Below, piece by piece: positions 16,689-25,487 of a stretch of 64,000 bases of DNA (position 1 is its first letter; every line of letters starts with the position of its first letter). Made by a program: the position numbers and the translations under genes. Origin of the DNA: Chitinophagales bacterium (GTDB lineage Bacteria > Bacteroidota > Bacteroidia > Chitinophagales > UBA10324); contig JAIBAY010000003.1 of assembly GCA_019694975.1 (NCBI GenBank), positions 372,001 to 436,000 of the forward strand, written 5' to 3'. The notes under the pieces were generated by a model. The model was not told the DNA's origin, searched no databases, and worked only from the letters and a program-made list of their open reading frames with translations.

Positions 16689-18062
16689 ATGACGAAAACA
16701 ATCATTGAACCATTCAGAATCAAAACCGTAGAGCCGATTACACTTACCACCAAATCGCAACGGCAGCGGTTGCTTTCATCGGCACATTACAATCCTTTCC
16801 TCCTTCATTCAAAAGATGTAATCATTGACCTGCTTACTGACAGCGGCACGTCTGCAATGAGCATCCACCAGTGGGCAGGCATCATGCTGGGCGATGAATC
16901 TTATGCCGGAGCGGGCAGCTGGCTGAAACTGCAACAGTCGATTCATGACCTAACCGGCATGCCGCATATACTTCCCACCCATCAGGGCAGGGCGGCAGAG
17001 CGGATTCTCTACGGTCAGCTTGGTGGTAAAGGAAAGATCTTTATTGCCAACACGCATTTTGATACAACACGCGCCAATATTGAATTTACCGGTGCCACTG
17101 CCATCGATTGCCTCACACCGGAGGCAAAAGATCTTAATTCGGAATTTCATTTCAAGGGTAATCTTGACACGGATCAGCTTAAAAAACTGATCAGGCAGCA
17201 TGGCAGGAAAAACATTGCTGCCATAATTCTCACCGTCACGAATAATACGGGTGGCGGTCAACCGGTTTCCATGAGTAATGCCATGGAAGTGAGAAAAATC
17301 TGTGATGAACACGGATTAATGCTGGTGCTTGATATGTGCCGTATTGCCGAAAACAGCTACTTCATACATCACTTTGAAAAAGGATATTCGGCCCAATCCT
17401 ATGAAGATATAGCACGGCTGATGTGTCGCCTTGCCGATGCCTGTGTGATGAGCGCCAAAAAGGACGGGCTCGCCAACATGGGTGGATTCCTTGCCATCAA
17501 AGATGATAAGGTGGCAACCGCTTGCACAAACCTGCTGATCATTACAGAAGGTTTCACGACGTATGGCGGACTTTCGGGCCGCGATATGGAAGCTATAGCT
17601 GTTGGGCTGAAAGAAGTTTTTGAACCCGGCTATCTGAAATACAGGATTGAAAGCACGAAGTACCTTGGCAACCATTTATATGAGAAAGGAATACCATTGA
17701 TGCATCCGATCGGCGGACATGCCGTATATATTGATGCCAAAGAGTTCTATCATCATATTCCTGTTGAACAATACCCGGGGCAGGCACTCGTGTGTGAATT
17801 ATTTCTTGCAGGTGGCATCCGGTGCGTGGAAATCGGCAGTGTTATGTTTGGCAAGTACAATACAAAAGGAAAATTAGTGCCTGCCACGCAGGAACTTGTC
17901 AGGCTGGCAATTCCCAGAAGAGTGTATACACAAAGTCATATTGATTATGTAATTGAAGTGTTTGATGAAGTTTACAAAAACAGGAGCCATGCCAGGGGCT
18001 TGCGTATCACCTATGAACCGAAGTTCCTGCGACATTTCACAGCGGAATTCGAAAGAATGTGA
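16689..18062 (+). CDS. tnaA: tryptophanase (beta-eliminating lyase)
   Basis: A 457-residue PLP enzyme of the tryptophanase/tyrosine phenol-lyase family, which splits tryptophan to indole, pyruvate and ammonia. The Schiff-base lysine lies in SAKKDGL (Lys258). Family knowledge separates the two activities at three sites, and all are of the tryptophanase kind here: Asp125 in HFDTT (Thr in tyrosine phenol-lyase), Ile382 in VEIGS (Arg there) and His449 in LRHFTA (Phe there). Other landmarks are DLLTDSGTSAM, PTHQGRAAE, GGQPVSM and GGLSGRDME. ATG 16689 gives the normal N-terminus. No tryptophan permease is adjacent. Indole production is the inferred role. Confidence 0.9.
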   Translation: MTKTIIEPFRIKTVEPITLTTKSQRQRLLSSAHYNPFLLHSKDVIIDLLTDSGTSAMSIHQWAGIMLGDESYAGAGSWLKLQQSIHDLTGMPHILPTHQGRAAERILYGQLGGKGKIFIANTHFDTTRANIEFTGATAIDCLTPEAKDLNSEFHFKGNLDTDQLKKLIRQHGRKNIAAIILTVTNNTGGGQPVSMSNAMEVRKICDEHGLMLVLDMCRIAENSYFIHHFEKGYSAQSYEDIARLMCRLADACVMSAKKDGLANMGGFLAIKDDKVATACTNLLIITEGFTTYGGLSGRDMEAIAVGLKEVFEPGYLKYRIESTKYLGNHLYEKGIPLMHPIGGHAVYIDAKEFYHHIPVEQYPGQALVCELFLAGGIRCVEIGSVMFGKYNTKGKLVPATQELVRLAIPRRVYTQSHIDYVIEVFDEVYKNRSHARGLRITYEPKFLRHFTAEFERM

Positions 18063-18193
18063 ACCGTGAAAAAACCGGCAACAGCCCACTTGCATCTCGC
18101 CGGCAAAACCTTAAAAGAAGGGAATGGAAATTTGAAGACACTCTATTGCCTGTACGTGGAAATCTAAATTTCCGCAAAACGGATCTTTGGATT

Positions 18194-18201
18194 TATTTTT
18201 G
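18194..18201 (+). promoter_or_regulatory. -7 promoter box before the small secreted protein
   Basis: TATTTTTG is a perfect TAnnTTTG match 20 bases before the ATG at 18221. A clear -33 partner is lacking. It suggests the gene is transcribed independently of the tryptophanase. Confidence 0.45.
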
Positions 18202-18220
18202 CCGGTCAGAAAAAAATATC

Positions 18221-18724
18221 ATGAAAAAAATTGCGTCCGTATTGCTCATACTGCTATTCGCCATCCGTGTTTCATCAGGACAAGAGATCATTAAAGGTGT
18301 CACCAATACCGTTTCACTTGTCAAAAAAAGCGCTAAGCTGCCGTCCATTAAAAACAAGGATGGCTCCACCATTGTACTCTCCTATAAAGAGCCCGACGGA
18401 TTAAAAGTTATGATGGGCAAAAACGGGAAAAATTTTCCACTATGCGATCCCTTTCCCAATGCACTGATGGTGCAGGTGGCGGAAGCCGATATTGATAATG
18501 ATGGCAAGCTGGAAATTCTCGTTGGTGCACGCACCTCTGCCGAATCAGTAGAAATAAAAATCTATAAAAAGCCTGAATTTGAAACGCTCTATAAGATCTG
18601 GTCATCATTCACCGGAGTGCAGTCGTTTGAATTTCCGGGCGATGGTACCGTAAAACTTTATGATATGAATGGCAAGTCAGGCTTATTTAAGATTAGTGCC
18701 GAGGGTAAGCTGACGGAGATATAG
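18221..18724 (+). CDS. small secreted protein with FG-GAP/VCBS-like motif
   Basis: A 167-residue protein with a signal peptide (MKKIASVLLILLFAIRVSSG). The mature part contains VAEADIDNDGKLEILVGAR, a D-x-D-x-D-G calcium-loop of the FG-GAP/VCBS propeller type, and several beta-strand-like segments (TIVLSYKEPDG, VKLYDMNGKSGLF). It is too short for a full propeller, so it may be a single-blade or divergent domain. No family name can be given. The ATG at 18221 follows a promoter box; the frame upstream overlaps the tryptophanase end and is not coding. It sits between tryptophanase and tRNA-Ser (CGA). Confidence 0.75.
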   Translation: MKKIASVLLILLFAIRVSSGQEIIKGVTNTVSLVKKSAKLPSIKNKDGSTIVLSYKEPDGLKVMMGKNGKNFPLCDPFPNALMVQVAEADIDNDGKLEILVGARTSAESVEIKIYKKPEFETLYKIWSSFTGVQSFEFPGDGTVKLYDMNGKSGLFKISAEGKLTEI

Positions 18725-18927
18725 CCGAACGCCGCTTCATCTTTTTCCCGGTTCAACTGTTCTTAAGCTTAAACTGCTGTGCAGCAATTGCTCGCCAAAG
18801 TGTAACTACTGAGTTGCACCTCTTTATTCATGCATAGCGGCATACTTATCCATTCTAAAATTTCCCAGCAGAAAGATCGAGCGCCACTGCCCGACAGCAT
18901 CCGGAATTATTTGATACTTTCGCCCAC

Positions 18928-19014
18928 GGAGAGATGCCAGAGTGGTTGAATGGGACGGTCTCGAAAACCGTTTACCGACTTGTCGGTACGAGGGTTCGAA
19001 TCCCTCTCTCTCCG
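18928..19014 (+). tRNA. tRNA-Ser (CGA)
   Basis: An 87-nt class II tRNA. The acceptor stem GGAGAGA pairs with TCTCTCC, and the anticodon stem ACGGT/ACCGT holds loop CTCGAAA with anticodon CGA (18962-18964). A long variable arm (ACCGACTTGTCGGT) and T arm GAGGG/CCCTC follow, with discriminator G. CCA is not encoded. A weak -7-like sequence TACTTTCG lies just upstream at about 18916. Confidence 0.96.
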
Positions 19015-19080
19015 CTATATCCATCTTACAACCCGCTATTCTTATTTTAGCATTATCATAAGCAGTTTGCCCGGTAAACA

Positions 19081-19974
19081 ATGAAAAATTCCCGTGCTAA
19101 AATTCCGCAGCTGGCACTTCTATCCGGCGATAAGCCGGTAAATTTTTTATGCAAGACCATGCAGCAGGTTGAGGAGGAAGAAAATGAGCACCTTCATATT
19201 CCGCACCGGCATCATTACTATACGATCATCTGGATTGAAAAAGCAGCAGGCACGCACCATATTGATTTCAAGTCGTATCCCGTACGCAATCAAACGATCT
19301 ACTTTATCGGGCCTGAACAGGTTCATCTGCTGCAGATAAAACCGCATCCGAAAGGAAGAGTGTTTCTTTTTACGCCTGAATTCCTTGAAATCCATGGCAT
19401 TCCGCCGCAATTTCTTTCCGGGCTGGGATTGTTTTTTGCCTGTGATGAATTCACGCCAATCCGGTTGAAGCAGTCGCAAATTCCACTACTGAAAAACTAT
19501 GCAGATCAGATCTTCCTTGAATCTGAAAAGGATGAATACCTGCAACAGGAAGCCATCGCCACCTGGTTAAAACTTTTTCTGATTGCCTGTAAACGCTCGA
19601 AAGCTGAGATGGCTGCTTTGGATGCGCCTCCGCAAAATGCAAGGTCAAAGACAGTGAGGGAATTCAAAAGCCTGCTGGAGAAAAAATTTGCAGCGCAGCA
19701 CAAAGTGCACTACTATGCAAGTGAACTCCACCTTACACCCAACTATCTCAATGAAGTGCTCCGGCAGGAAACCGGACAATCCGCCAAAGACCTGATTCAA
19801 AACCGTATTATACTGGAAGCCAGGCGGCTGGCCACCTACTCGGAAAACTCTTTAAAGGAAACAGCCTATCAGCTGGGCTTCGATGATCCTTCTCATTTCA
19901 GCAAGTTTTTCCGGAATTGCACCAGGACCGGCTATAGCAATTTCAGGCAGCAAATCCGTAAAATATACCTGTAA
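19081..19974 (+). CDS. AraC family transcriptional regulator
   Basis: A 297-residue regulator. The N-terminal half is a cupin-like sensor (HIPHRHHYYTIIWIEKAAGTHHIDF, then IYFIGPEQVHLL). The C-terminal 100 residues hold the double helix-turn-helix: YYASELHLTPNYLNEVLRQETGQSAKDLI, and SLKETAYQLGFDDPSHFSKFFRNCTRTGYSNFRQ. This matches AraC-type activators that respond to a small molecule bound by the cupin. The pirin and YceI genes follow on the same strand and may be targets, but the intervening gap of 88 bases and a separate -7-like box make this only an inference. Confidence 0.92.
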   Translation: MKNSRAKIPQLALLSGDKPVNFLCKTMQQVEEEENEHLHIPHRHHYYTIIWIEKAAGTHHIDFKSYPVRNQTIYFIGPEQVHLLQIKPHPKGRVFLFTPEFLEIHGIPPQFLSGLGLFFACDEFTPIRLKQSQIPLLKNYADQIFLESEKDEYLQQEAIATWLKLFLIACKRSKAEMAALDAPPQNARSKTVREFKSLLEKKFAAQHKVHYYASELHLTPNYLNEVLRQETGQSAKDLIQNRIILEARRLATYSENSLKETAYQLGFDDPSHFSKFFRNCTRTGYSNFRQQIRKIYL

Positions 19975-20062
19975 GACAATGGTTTTTACATCGCCGGCTC
20001 CCAATAAGGGCCGACCTTTGTGCCGTTAATTGCTTCATCTAAAAATTCAGGGGATAATCATT

Positions 20063-20779
20063 ATGGCAACAATCATTCTTCATGAAGCCGGTACACGCGG
20101 CCATGCAAACCACGGCTGGCTTGATTCTCACCACACTTTCAGCTTTGCCGGCTATCAAAATGCAGAACGTATTCATTTCGGCGCACTTCGCGTGATGAAC
20201 GATGACATCGTAAAAGCTGGCACCGGATTCGGAAAGCACCCTCATGATAATATGGAGATCGTTTCCATTCCGCTGAAAGGTGCGCTGGAACACCGTGATA
20301 CGACGGGCAGGCATGCCATTATCCGCTCAGGCGATGTACAGATCATGAGTGCCGGCTCGGGCATTGCTCATTCAGAAATGAATGCATCAAAATCGGAAGA
20401 TGTGAACTTCCTGCAGATTTGGGTGTTTCCTAAGCTCCGTGATATTGCACCACGTTACGGTCAGCTGACGTTTGATGCAGCCGGCAGGGTGAATAACTGG
20501 CAGGTAGTGGTTTCGCCAGAAGAAACCCCGGAAAGGCTATGGATAAACCAGGATGCCTGGTTTGTGCTGGGCGACTGGGACAAGGGAAGAGAAACCACTT
20601 ACAGCATCCATAAAAAGGGCAATGGCGTTTATGTATTTAACATCAGCGGAGGGGTAACAGTGAACGGACAGTTGTTGAAGGCACGGGATGGGGCAGGCAT
20701 CAGCGGTGTTGAGGAAATTGCAATACAGGTACAGGAAAAGGCACAACTGCTGATGATAGAAGTGCCGATGAAGTTCTAA
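20063..20779 (+). CDS. pirin family protein (bicupin)
   Basis: A 238-residue bicupin of the YhhW/pirin family. The metal-binding set is complete in the N-terminal cupin: His59 and His61 (GKHPHDNME), His103 and Glu105 (SGIAHSEMN). Characterised relatives include quercetin 2,3-dioxygenases, but most pirins have no proven substrate. The C-terminal cupin is degenerate (NISGGVTVNGQLL). The start at ATG 20063 gives the usual N-terminus MATIILHEAGTRGHANHGWLDS-like; an upstream start is not supported. It is followed by the YceI gene 66 bases later and is probably co-transcribed, both being linked in many genomes to oxidative or organic stress. Confidence 0.92.
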   Translation: MATIILHEAGTRGHANHGWLDSHHTFSFAGYQNAERIHFGALRVMNDDIVKAGTGFGKHPHDNMEIVSIPLKGALEHRDTTGRHAIIRSGDVQIMSAGSGIAHSEMNASKSEDVNFLQIWVFPKLRDIAPRYGQLTFDAAGRVNNWQVVVSPEETPERLWINQDAWFVLGDWDKGRETTYSIHKKGNGVYVFNISGGVTVNGQLLKARDGAGISGVEEIAIQVQEKAQLLMIEVPMKF

Positions 20780-20845
20780 CCTGAATCATTCAGGAGAAGT
20801 TTGCTCACCTATTTTTTAACCAATAAATCTAAAACAACAACCAGC

Positions 20846-21385
20846 ATGGCAACAGTTAAATGGGCCCTTGATACTTCCCACTCTCAACTCCAGTTTAAAG
20901 TAAGGCACATGATGCTTACTACGGTGACCGGCGAATTCAAAAAGTTCGATATACAGGTGGATACCGAAGGCAATGATTTCGGAACAGCGAAGATTAACGT
21001 CAGCGTCGACATCGACTCCATCACTTCCGGCGCCGAACAACGTGATGTTCATCTTAAATCAGATGATTTCTTTAATGCGGAAAAATTCCCGCAGATGACC
21101 TTTAAAGGTGAGTCGCTGATGCATGTCGGAGATGATCACTGGATTCTGAACGGAGATCTCACCATCCGCGACATCACGAAAAAAGTATCTTTTGAAGTTC
21201 TTTACATGGGCATGATTGATGACCCATGGGGCAACAAGAAGGTAGGATTTGAAGTGAATGGTAAAGTGCAGCGCAAAGAGTTTGGGCTCTTATGGAACGT
21301 TGTGACGGAAGCCGGTGGTGTGGTGGCAAGTGATGATGTGCGCATACATGGCAATGTGCAATTCATCAGGCAGAAAGAGGCATAA
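20846..21385 (+). CDS. YceI-like isoprenoid-binding lipocalin domain protein
   Basis: A 179-residue protein made entirely of a YceI domain: WALDTSHSQLQFKVRHMMLTTVTGEF at the start, then VDIDSITSGAEQRDVHLKSDDFFNAEKFPQMTFK, DLTIRDITKKVSFEV and the C-terminal VGFEVNGKVQRKEFGL. YceI proteins form a long lipocalin-like barrel that binds a polyprenyl chain; many are periplasmic, but this one lacks a signal peptide and so is probably cytoplasmic. ATG 20846 is chosen because it begins at the conserved domain edge. A strong terminator lies directly after the stop, ending the pirin-YceI transcript. Confidence 0.94.
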   Translation: MATVKWALDTSHSQLQFKVRHMMLTTVTGEFKKFDIQVDTEGNDFGTAKINVSVDIDSITSGAEQRDVHLKSDDFFNAEKFPQMTFKGESLMHVGDDHWILNGDLTIRDITKKVSFEVLYMGMIDDPWGNKKVGFEVNGKVQRKEFGLLWNVVTEAGGVVASDDVRIHGNVQFIRQKEA

Positions 21386-21390
21386 TGACA

Positions 21391-21434
21391 TTAACCCGGA
21401 TATTTCCATTGAAGTATCCGGGTTAATAATTTTT
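21391..21434 (+). terminator. intrinsic terminator after the YceI gene
   Basis: A perfect 12-base-pair stem, TTAACCCGGATA with TATCCGGGTTAA, encloses a 12-base loop. It is followed by TAATTTTT. It starts five bases beyond the stop codon. Confidence 0.85.
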
Positions 21435-21585
21435 AGCTCCTTCAGCATAAAAGCATGTTAATCCATGAAAGTTTTCATCCGGCAGTTATTCAACTTTCTA
21501 TCCTTACATCTTATGCGGCTGATTTTGAAAAACCACGGTAGTATTTTACAGAGTGCACGCATGAAATAATTTGCGAAGCCGCCTG

Positions 21586-22290
21586 TTAATCAATTCCTGC
21601 CTGTTTGGATTTCAGACCTTCGATCATCTGCTGCTCTAATTCCAATTCTTCTTTCTTCGTGTCCTGGCTCAGGCGATTGGCTTTCTGATCAATCACAGCC
21701 TGATTTATTATCAATTGGCAATCACGAATTTTTTTGGAGTAGGCGGAATCCTGCCGCACAAGATTGTCAAAGTCTCTCATTTTTGCATCCAGGACTCTCT
21801 GCGCCGCGGTAATCTCTATACCTACAGCAGCCACTGCTTCGTCGCGCGCAAATTTCCGCACAATACTTTCGGCTGATTTATATTTGTCGGGCTGCCCTGC
21901 GGAAGATATGAAAGCACCTCCAAGATCAAAGAAAACCTTCAGGTCAACGCCGCCTGCTTTCTGCTCAACCTGTGCATATACATCAACCAGGTTATTGCCG
22001 AATACTTTGATCTCCGCATTGTCGAAGAAATACTCACTTTTCCTGGCATCACCCTTCACATTGTAATTCTTCATATACTTCAGCAGGTCACGCTCGACAT
22101 CTTCTTTTGATGCGCCAGGTATGTAGACCTGCAGGCAATTATTTACACCCAGTGACATCCTTTCCTTTGATTCCTTCACTTCAATTACAATTTTTTCAAC
22201 AGGCGCGGCTGCAGCCTTATCGGTTTCCTGCGCCAGCACGATCCTTACTGTCATCAGCAAGGTTGCAAATACCATCAGAAGCTGTTTCAT
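21586..22290 (-). CDS. secreted protein of unknown function
   Basis: A 234-residue exported protein with signal peptide MKQLLMVFATLLMTVRIVLA. The mature part has an N-terminal beta-rich region (VEKIVIEVKESKERMSLGVNNCLQVYI), a middle with predicted strands (NAEIKVFGNNLVDVYAQVEQKAGGVDLKVFFDLGGAFIS) and a long charged alpha-helical C-terminus (residues about 170-234) likely to form a coiled coil. No named family is recognised. The gene is convergent with YceI and 58 bases downstream of the phospholipase C-like gene on the same strand, with which it could share a transcript. Confidence 0.78.
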   Translation of the reverse strand: MKQLLMVFATLLMTVRIVLAQETDKAAAAPVEKIVIEVKESKERMSLGVNNCLQVYIPGASKEDVERDLLKYMKNYNVKGDARKSEYFFDNAEIKVFGNNLVDVYAQVEQKAGGVDLKVFFDLGGAFISSAGQPDKYKSAESIVRKFARDEAVAAVGIEITAAQRVLDAKMRDFDNLVRQDSAYSKKIRDCQLIINQAVIDQKANRLSQDTKKEELELEQQMIEGLKSKQAGID

Positions 22291-22348
22291 ACAAGCATGA
22301 TTTCACGGTTTACTTTTCAGAACACAATTTATCATTAACAAGGATCAC

Positions 22349-23377
22349 TTATTGATCGTCATGTTCGCGGCCATATATCTTTCCATCCCGCCACGCCCTG
22401 TCCATCTCTTCCAGTTCCTGTTGTTCATCGGGCGACACCGGCACTTCCTTCAAATCGTTTAAATTGGGTTTCCCTGCATTTACCCAGGCAGTATACCAGA
22501 AGCTTCCGACAGCCAGGATGGCGGCTCTCATTTTACGTTCCTGCATATCATTCAGCTGTTGTTGGTAAGCAGCGGCAAATTCTTTTGAATAGGTCCGCAC
22601 TGTGGTTTCTCCCTTTTGCTCAAATGCGTATTTGGTGTCGGCATTAAACTGCCGGGATAATTCCTTTTCCATCGTTAGCACTGAATCTACCTGCAGGCTG
22701 CTGTTGAGCACAACGTTCCACATATACTCGGATGGCGATTTGATATACTCCGCCTTTCCAACAAAGTAATCGTAGTCATCTCCAAATAGCTCCGGAATGC
22801 GCGATTCCCAGAATCCATGAATGCCAACTTGATCGGTGAGCTGTCCGTTATAATTATGCGTACAATGCAACGGTACGTGTGCATCAGCGATGTAGTGTCC
22901 GATATCGGCGGAATAATGCAGTATTTTATACTTGTTCTTTTCCTTAAACGCTTCTGTTAACCGGCTCATCATCAGTGGCACATACCATGGCACAATACCA
23001 TGCATCGTTAAAAAGTCTTCCCCATACTTTGACACCGCATCATTCCAACGGCGCGGCAGGCTGTCGTACGGATATGTTCCATACATGTCAAGATCAATGT
23101 AGTGCCGCGGGGCTTCGTCGGGATTGCTGTACCGTCGTTTGTCAGGGTCGACAGCATGTACGGTGATGTATTCAATATTGGATTTGTACAGTGATAACAT
23201 CTGCGGTGGCAGCGTAAATACCGCAATCCGGTTAATTCTCTGGTGACCCCAGAATCCCCACGAGAGAACGGCGGAATTGGCTATAATCAAAACAGCCAGC
23301 GTCATGAATGCTATTACTGTAAACTTGCGCACTATCGTACCAATGAATTTAACGAACAATATTATTGAACGGGCCAC
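22349..23377 (-). CDS. zinc-dependent phospholipase C / S1-P1 nuclease-like protein
   Basis: A 342-residue protein with an N-terminal membrane or signal segment (residues about 18-39), followed at once by WGFWGHQRINRIA. In this superfamily the new N-terminal Trp and the nearby His are zinc ligands. Further ligand motifs are ADIGHYIADAHVPLHCTHNY (D, H, D, H) and GIHGFWESRIPELF (H, E). The enzyme would hydrolyse phosphodiester bonds of lipids or nucleic acids in the periplasm or outside; the sequence does not tell which. The start is GTG at 23377; a shorter start at ATG 23305 would leave a poor signal peptide. Family members are common in Bacteroidota. Confidence 0.85.
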   Translation of the reverse strand: MARSIILFVKFIGTIVRKFTVIAFMTLAVLIIANSAVLSWGFWGHQRINRIAVFTLPPQMLSLYKSNIEYITVHAVDPDKRRYSNPDEAPRHYIDLDMYGTYPYDSLPRRWNDAVSKYGEDFLTMHGIVPWYVPLMMSRLTEAFKEKNKYKILHYSADIGHYIADAHVPLHCTHNYNGQLTDQVGIHGFWESRIPELFGDDYDYFVGKAEYIKSPSEYMWNVVLNSSLQVDSVLTMEKELSRQFNADTKYAFEQKGETTVRTYSKEFAAAYQQQLNDMQERKMRAAILAVGSFWYTAWVNAGKPNLNDLKEVPVSPDEQQELEEMDRAWRDGKIYGREHDDQ

Positions 23378-23448
23378 TTACCAATGCACTGCTGCAATAT
23401 GTTATTCAACTTTGTTTCAAATTTAAATCAATCCAATTGATTCCTGTT

Positions 23449-24048
23449 TCAGTCAGTCTCCGGCTTATATTTTTTACCACTTTCAATTCCTGTAATGCCA
23501 CCTGAGACAATAAACTTCAGCGCTTCAGTTGCTTCAAATGAATCCAGCACCGTAATGTTTTCCTTAGGTACAAGGTATAGGTTTCCTGAAAAATTATAAG
23601 AATGCGGAAAGTACACGGCCGACATTCCGCTGATACCAATCTCGGCCAGGTCTTCTTTAGTGATGAAACCCAGCTTCTGGATTCCGGTATCTTTAAAAAA
23701 AGTAACCATGACCGGCTGCGTGAATGATTTTTTGTTTCCGGCAAAAGCTTTAAATAAATCTTTTATCGAATTGTAAATCACTTTGGCAAAAGGCGTTCTT
23801 GAAAAAATACTTTCAATAAAATCCATGACCGGATTGAACAAAAAAATGGAGGAGATCAAACCAACCATTGTAACAGTGGTGAGAATAATCAAAAGTCCTA
23901 ACCCCGGAAATAAGCCGGGGATCAACCCATCGAGCCAACGAATCAGGTATACAATCGTATAAACAGTTATCACGATCGGTGAAACGAAGAGCAATCCGCG
24001 GAAGAAGTAATTCGTAAGCTGCCGCATCCATTTTGGATAGTTTTTCAT
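23449..24048 (-). CDS. DUF502 membrane protein
   Basis: A 199-residue integral membrane protein. Two hydrophobic segments at about residues 13-34 and 46-72 are followed by the conserved DUF502 body: DFIESIFSRTPFAKVIYNSIKDL, GFITKEDL, VYFPHSYNFSGNLYLVPKENI and a final VSGGITG. The function is unknown; homologues in other bacteria and plants are linked to membrane integrity or trafficking. It has its own promoter box upstream and is followed by the phospholipase-like gene after 71 bases. Confidence 0.88.
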   Translation of the reverse strand: MKNYPKWMRQLTNYFFRGLLFVSPIVITVYTIVYLIRWLDGLIPGLFPGLGLLIILTTVTMVGLISSIFLFNPVMDFIESIFSRTPFAKVIYNSIKDLFKAFAGNKKSFTQPVMVTFFKDTGIQKLGFITKEDLAEIGISGMSAVYFPHSYNFSGNLYLVPKENITVLDSFEATEALKFIVSGGITGIESGKKYKPETD

Positions 24049-24112
24049 AAGTGGTTGGTTTGCGTCATGAAGATCAATGTTGTTTGCCGTAAAGATTTCA
24101 GGACTTTGCCGT

Positions 24113-24120
24113 CAAAAATA
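24113..24120 (-). promoter_or_regulatory. -7 promoter box of the DUF502 gene
   Basis: On the minus strand the sequence is TATTTTTG, a perfect TAnnTTTG, with the continuation ACGG. It is 65 bases upstream of the ATG. The upstream partner is weak. Confidence 0.4.
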
Positions 24121-24320
24121 GCCGTAATGCATGAATTGAATGGCTTTGACACTGAAAAGCAGTGTTATTAAAAGTATTATCCTGTCACATAAAATGCATG
24201 CACTCCAATGGTAATCTCGTAAATGCAGATTGCTCTATTAAAGTCTCCGCTTACCGGACAAGGATAAAAGTCTTTAGCGAAAGATTTCTATTTTTACCAC
24301 CATTCAGAAAAACATAGCCG

Positions 24321-25475
24321 ATGAATTTCCAATTGACCGAAGAGCACCTGATGATTCAGAAAGCAGCACGTGATTTTGCACAGCAGCAATTGTTGCCCGG
24401 TGTGATTGAGCGTGATGAGAAACAAAAATTTCCGTTAGAGCAGGTGCAGCAACTCGCTGAACTTGGATTTATGGGCATGATGGTATCCGATGAATACGGG
24501 GGTAGTGGCCTCGATACCATTTCCTATGTCACTGCCATGGAAGAAATTTCCAAAGTAGATGCCTCTGCATCGGTTTGCATGTCGGTCAATAATTCGCTGG
24601 TATGCTGGGGACTGGAGACGTATGGTTCTGAAGCACAAAAACAGCAATACCTGGTGCCATTGGCTCGCGGCATGAAAGAGGGTGCTCTTTATCTTGGTGC
24701 CTTTTGCCTTTCAGAACCGGAAGCCGGCAGTGATGCCACTTCACAACGCACCACTGCAATAGATATGGGCGATCACTACCTGCTGAATGGCACTAAAAAC
24801 TGGATTACAAATGGCAACACGGCTTCCGTTTATCTTGTTATTGCGCAGACTGACGTGGCAAAAGGAAGTCGCGGCATCAATGCCTTTATAGTGGAAAAAG
24901 CATGGCCGGGAGTAACGGTGGGTGCAAAAGAAAACAAGTTAGGTATACGGGGAAGTGACACGCACTCTATCATGTTCCAGGATGTGAAGGTTCCGAAAGA
25001 GAACAGGATTGGAGAAGATGGTTTCGGATTCCGCTTCGCAATGAAAACACTGGCGGGCGGCAGAATCGGTATTGCTTCGCAGGCATTGGGCATCGCTTCC
25101 GGTGCTTACGAACTGGCACTTGCCTATTCCAAACAACGGAAGGCCTTTGGTAAAGAAATTTCACAACACCAGGCTATTCAGTTCAAGCTGGCTGACATGG
25201 CCACAGAAATTGAAGCTGCACGGTTGCTTATCCTTAAATCTGCCTGGGAGAAGGATCAACATCTTGACTATACCTTATCAGGAAGCATAGCCAAAGTATT
25301 TGCTTCAGAAGTGGCGATGAAAACGACGGTGGAAGCGGTACAGATTCACGGCGGTTACGGATATGTGAAGGAATACCATGTGGAAAGACTGATGCGCGAC
25401 GCTAAAATCACACAGATTTATGAAGGAACGAGTGAAGTGCAACGCATCGTTATATCGCGCTCCATTCTTAAATAA
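24321..25475 (+). CDS. acyl-CoA dehydrogenase (short-chain type)
   Basis: A 384-residue flavoenzyme catalysing alpha,beta-dehydrogenation of acyl-CoA. The three domains are recognisable: the N-terminal helical part with GFMGMMVSDEYGGSGLDT, the middle barrel with LSEPEAGSDATSQRTTA and NGTKNWITNG, and the C-terminal helices with the catalytic base in ITQIYEGTSEVQRIVISR (Glu of IYEGTSE). This closely resembles butyryl/short-chain acyl-CoA dehydrogenases of Bacteroidota. It would use an electron-transfer flavoprotein, not encoded here. It is a single gene converging on radC with 12 bases between stops. Confidence 0.94.
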   Translation: MNFQLTEEHLMIQKAARDFAQQQLLPGVIERDEKQKFPLEQVQQLAELGFMGMMVSDEYGGSGLDTISYVTAMEEISKVDASASVCMSVNNSLVCWGLETYGSEAQKQQYLVPLARGMKEGALYLGAFCLSEPEAGSDATSQRTTAIDMGDHYLLNGTKNWITNGNTASVYLVIAQTDVAKGSRGINAFIVEKAWPGVTVGAKENKLGIRGSDTHSIMFQDVKVPKENRIGEDGFGFRFAMKTLAGGRIGIASQALGIASGAYELALAYSKQRKAFGKEISQHQAIQFKLADMATEIEAARLLILKSAWEKDQHLDYTLSGSIAKVFASEVAMKTTVEAVQIHGGYGYVKEYHVERLMRDAKITQIYEGTSEVQRIVISRSILK

Positions 25476-25487
25476 ACCTTCACCGCA

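Noticed and set aside
20765-20785. Small palindrome CCTGAATCATTCAGG after the pirin gene as a terminator
   Set aside because: The stem is only six base pairs and lacks a T run; pirin and YceI are more likely one transcript.
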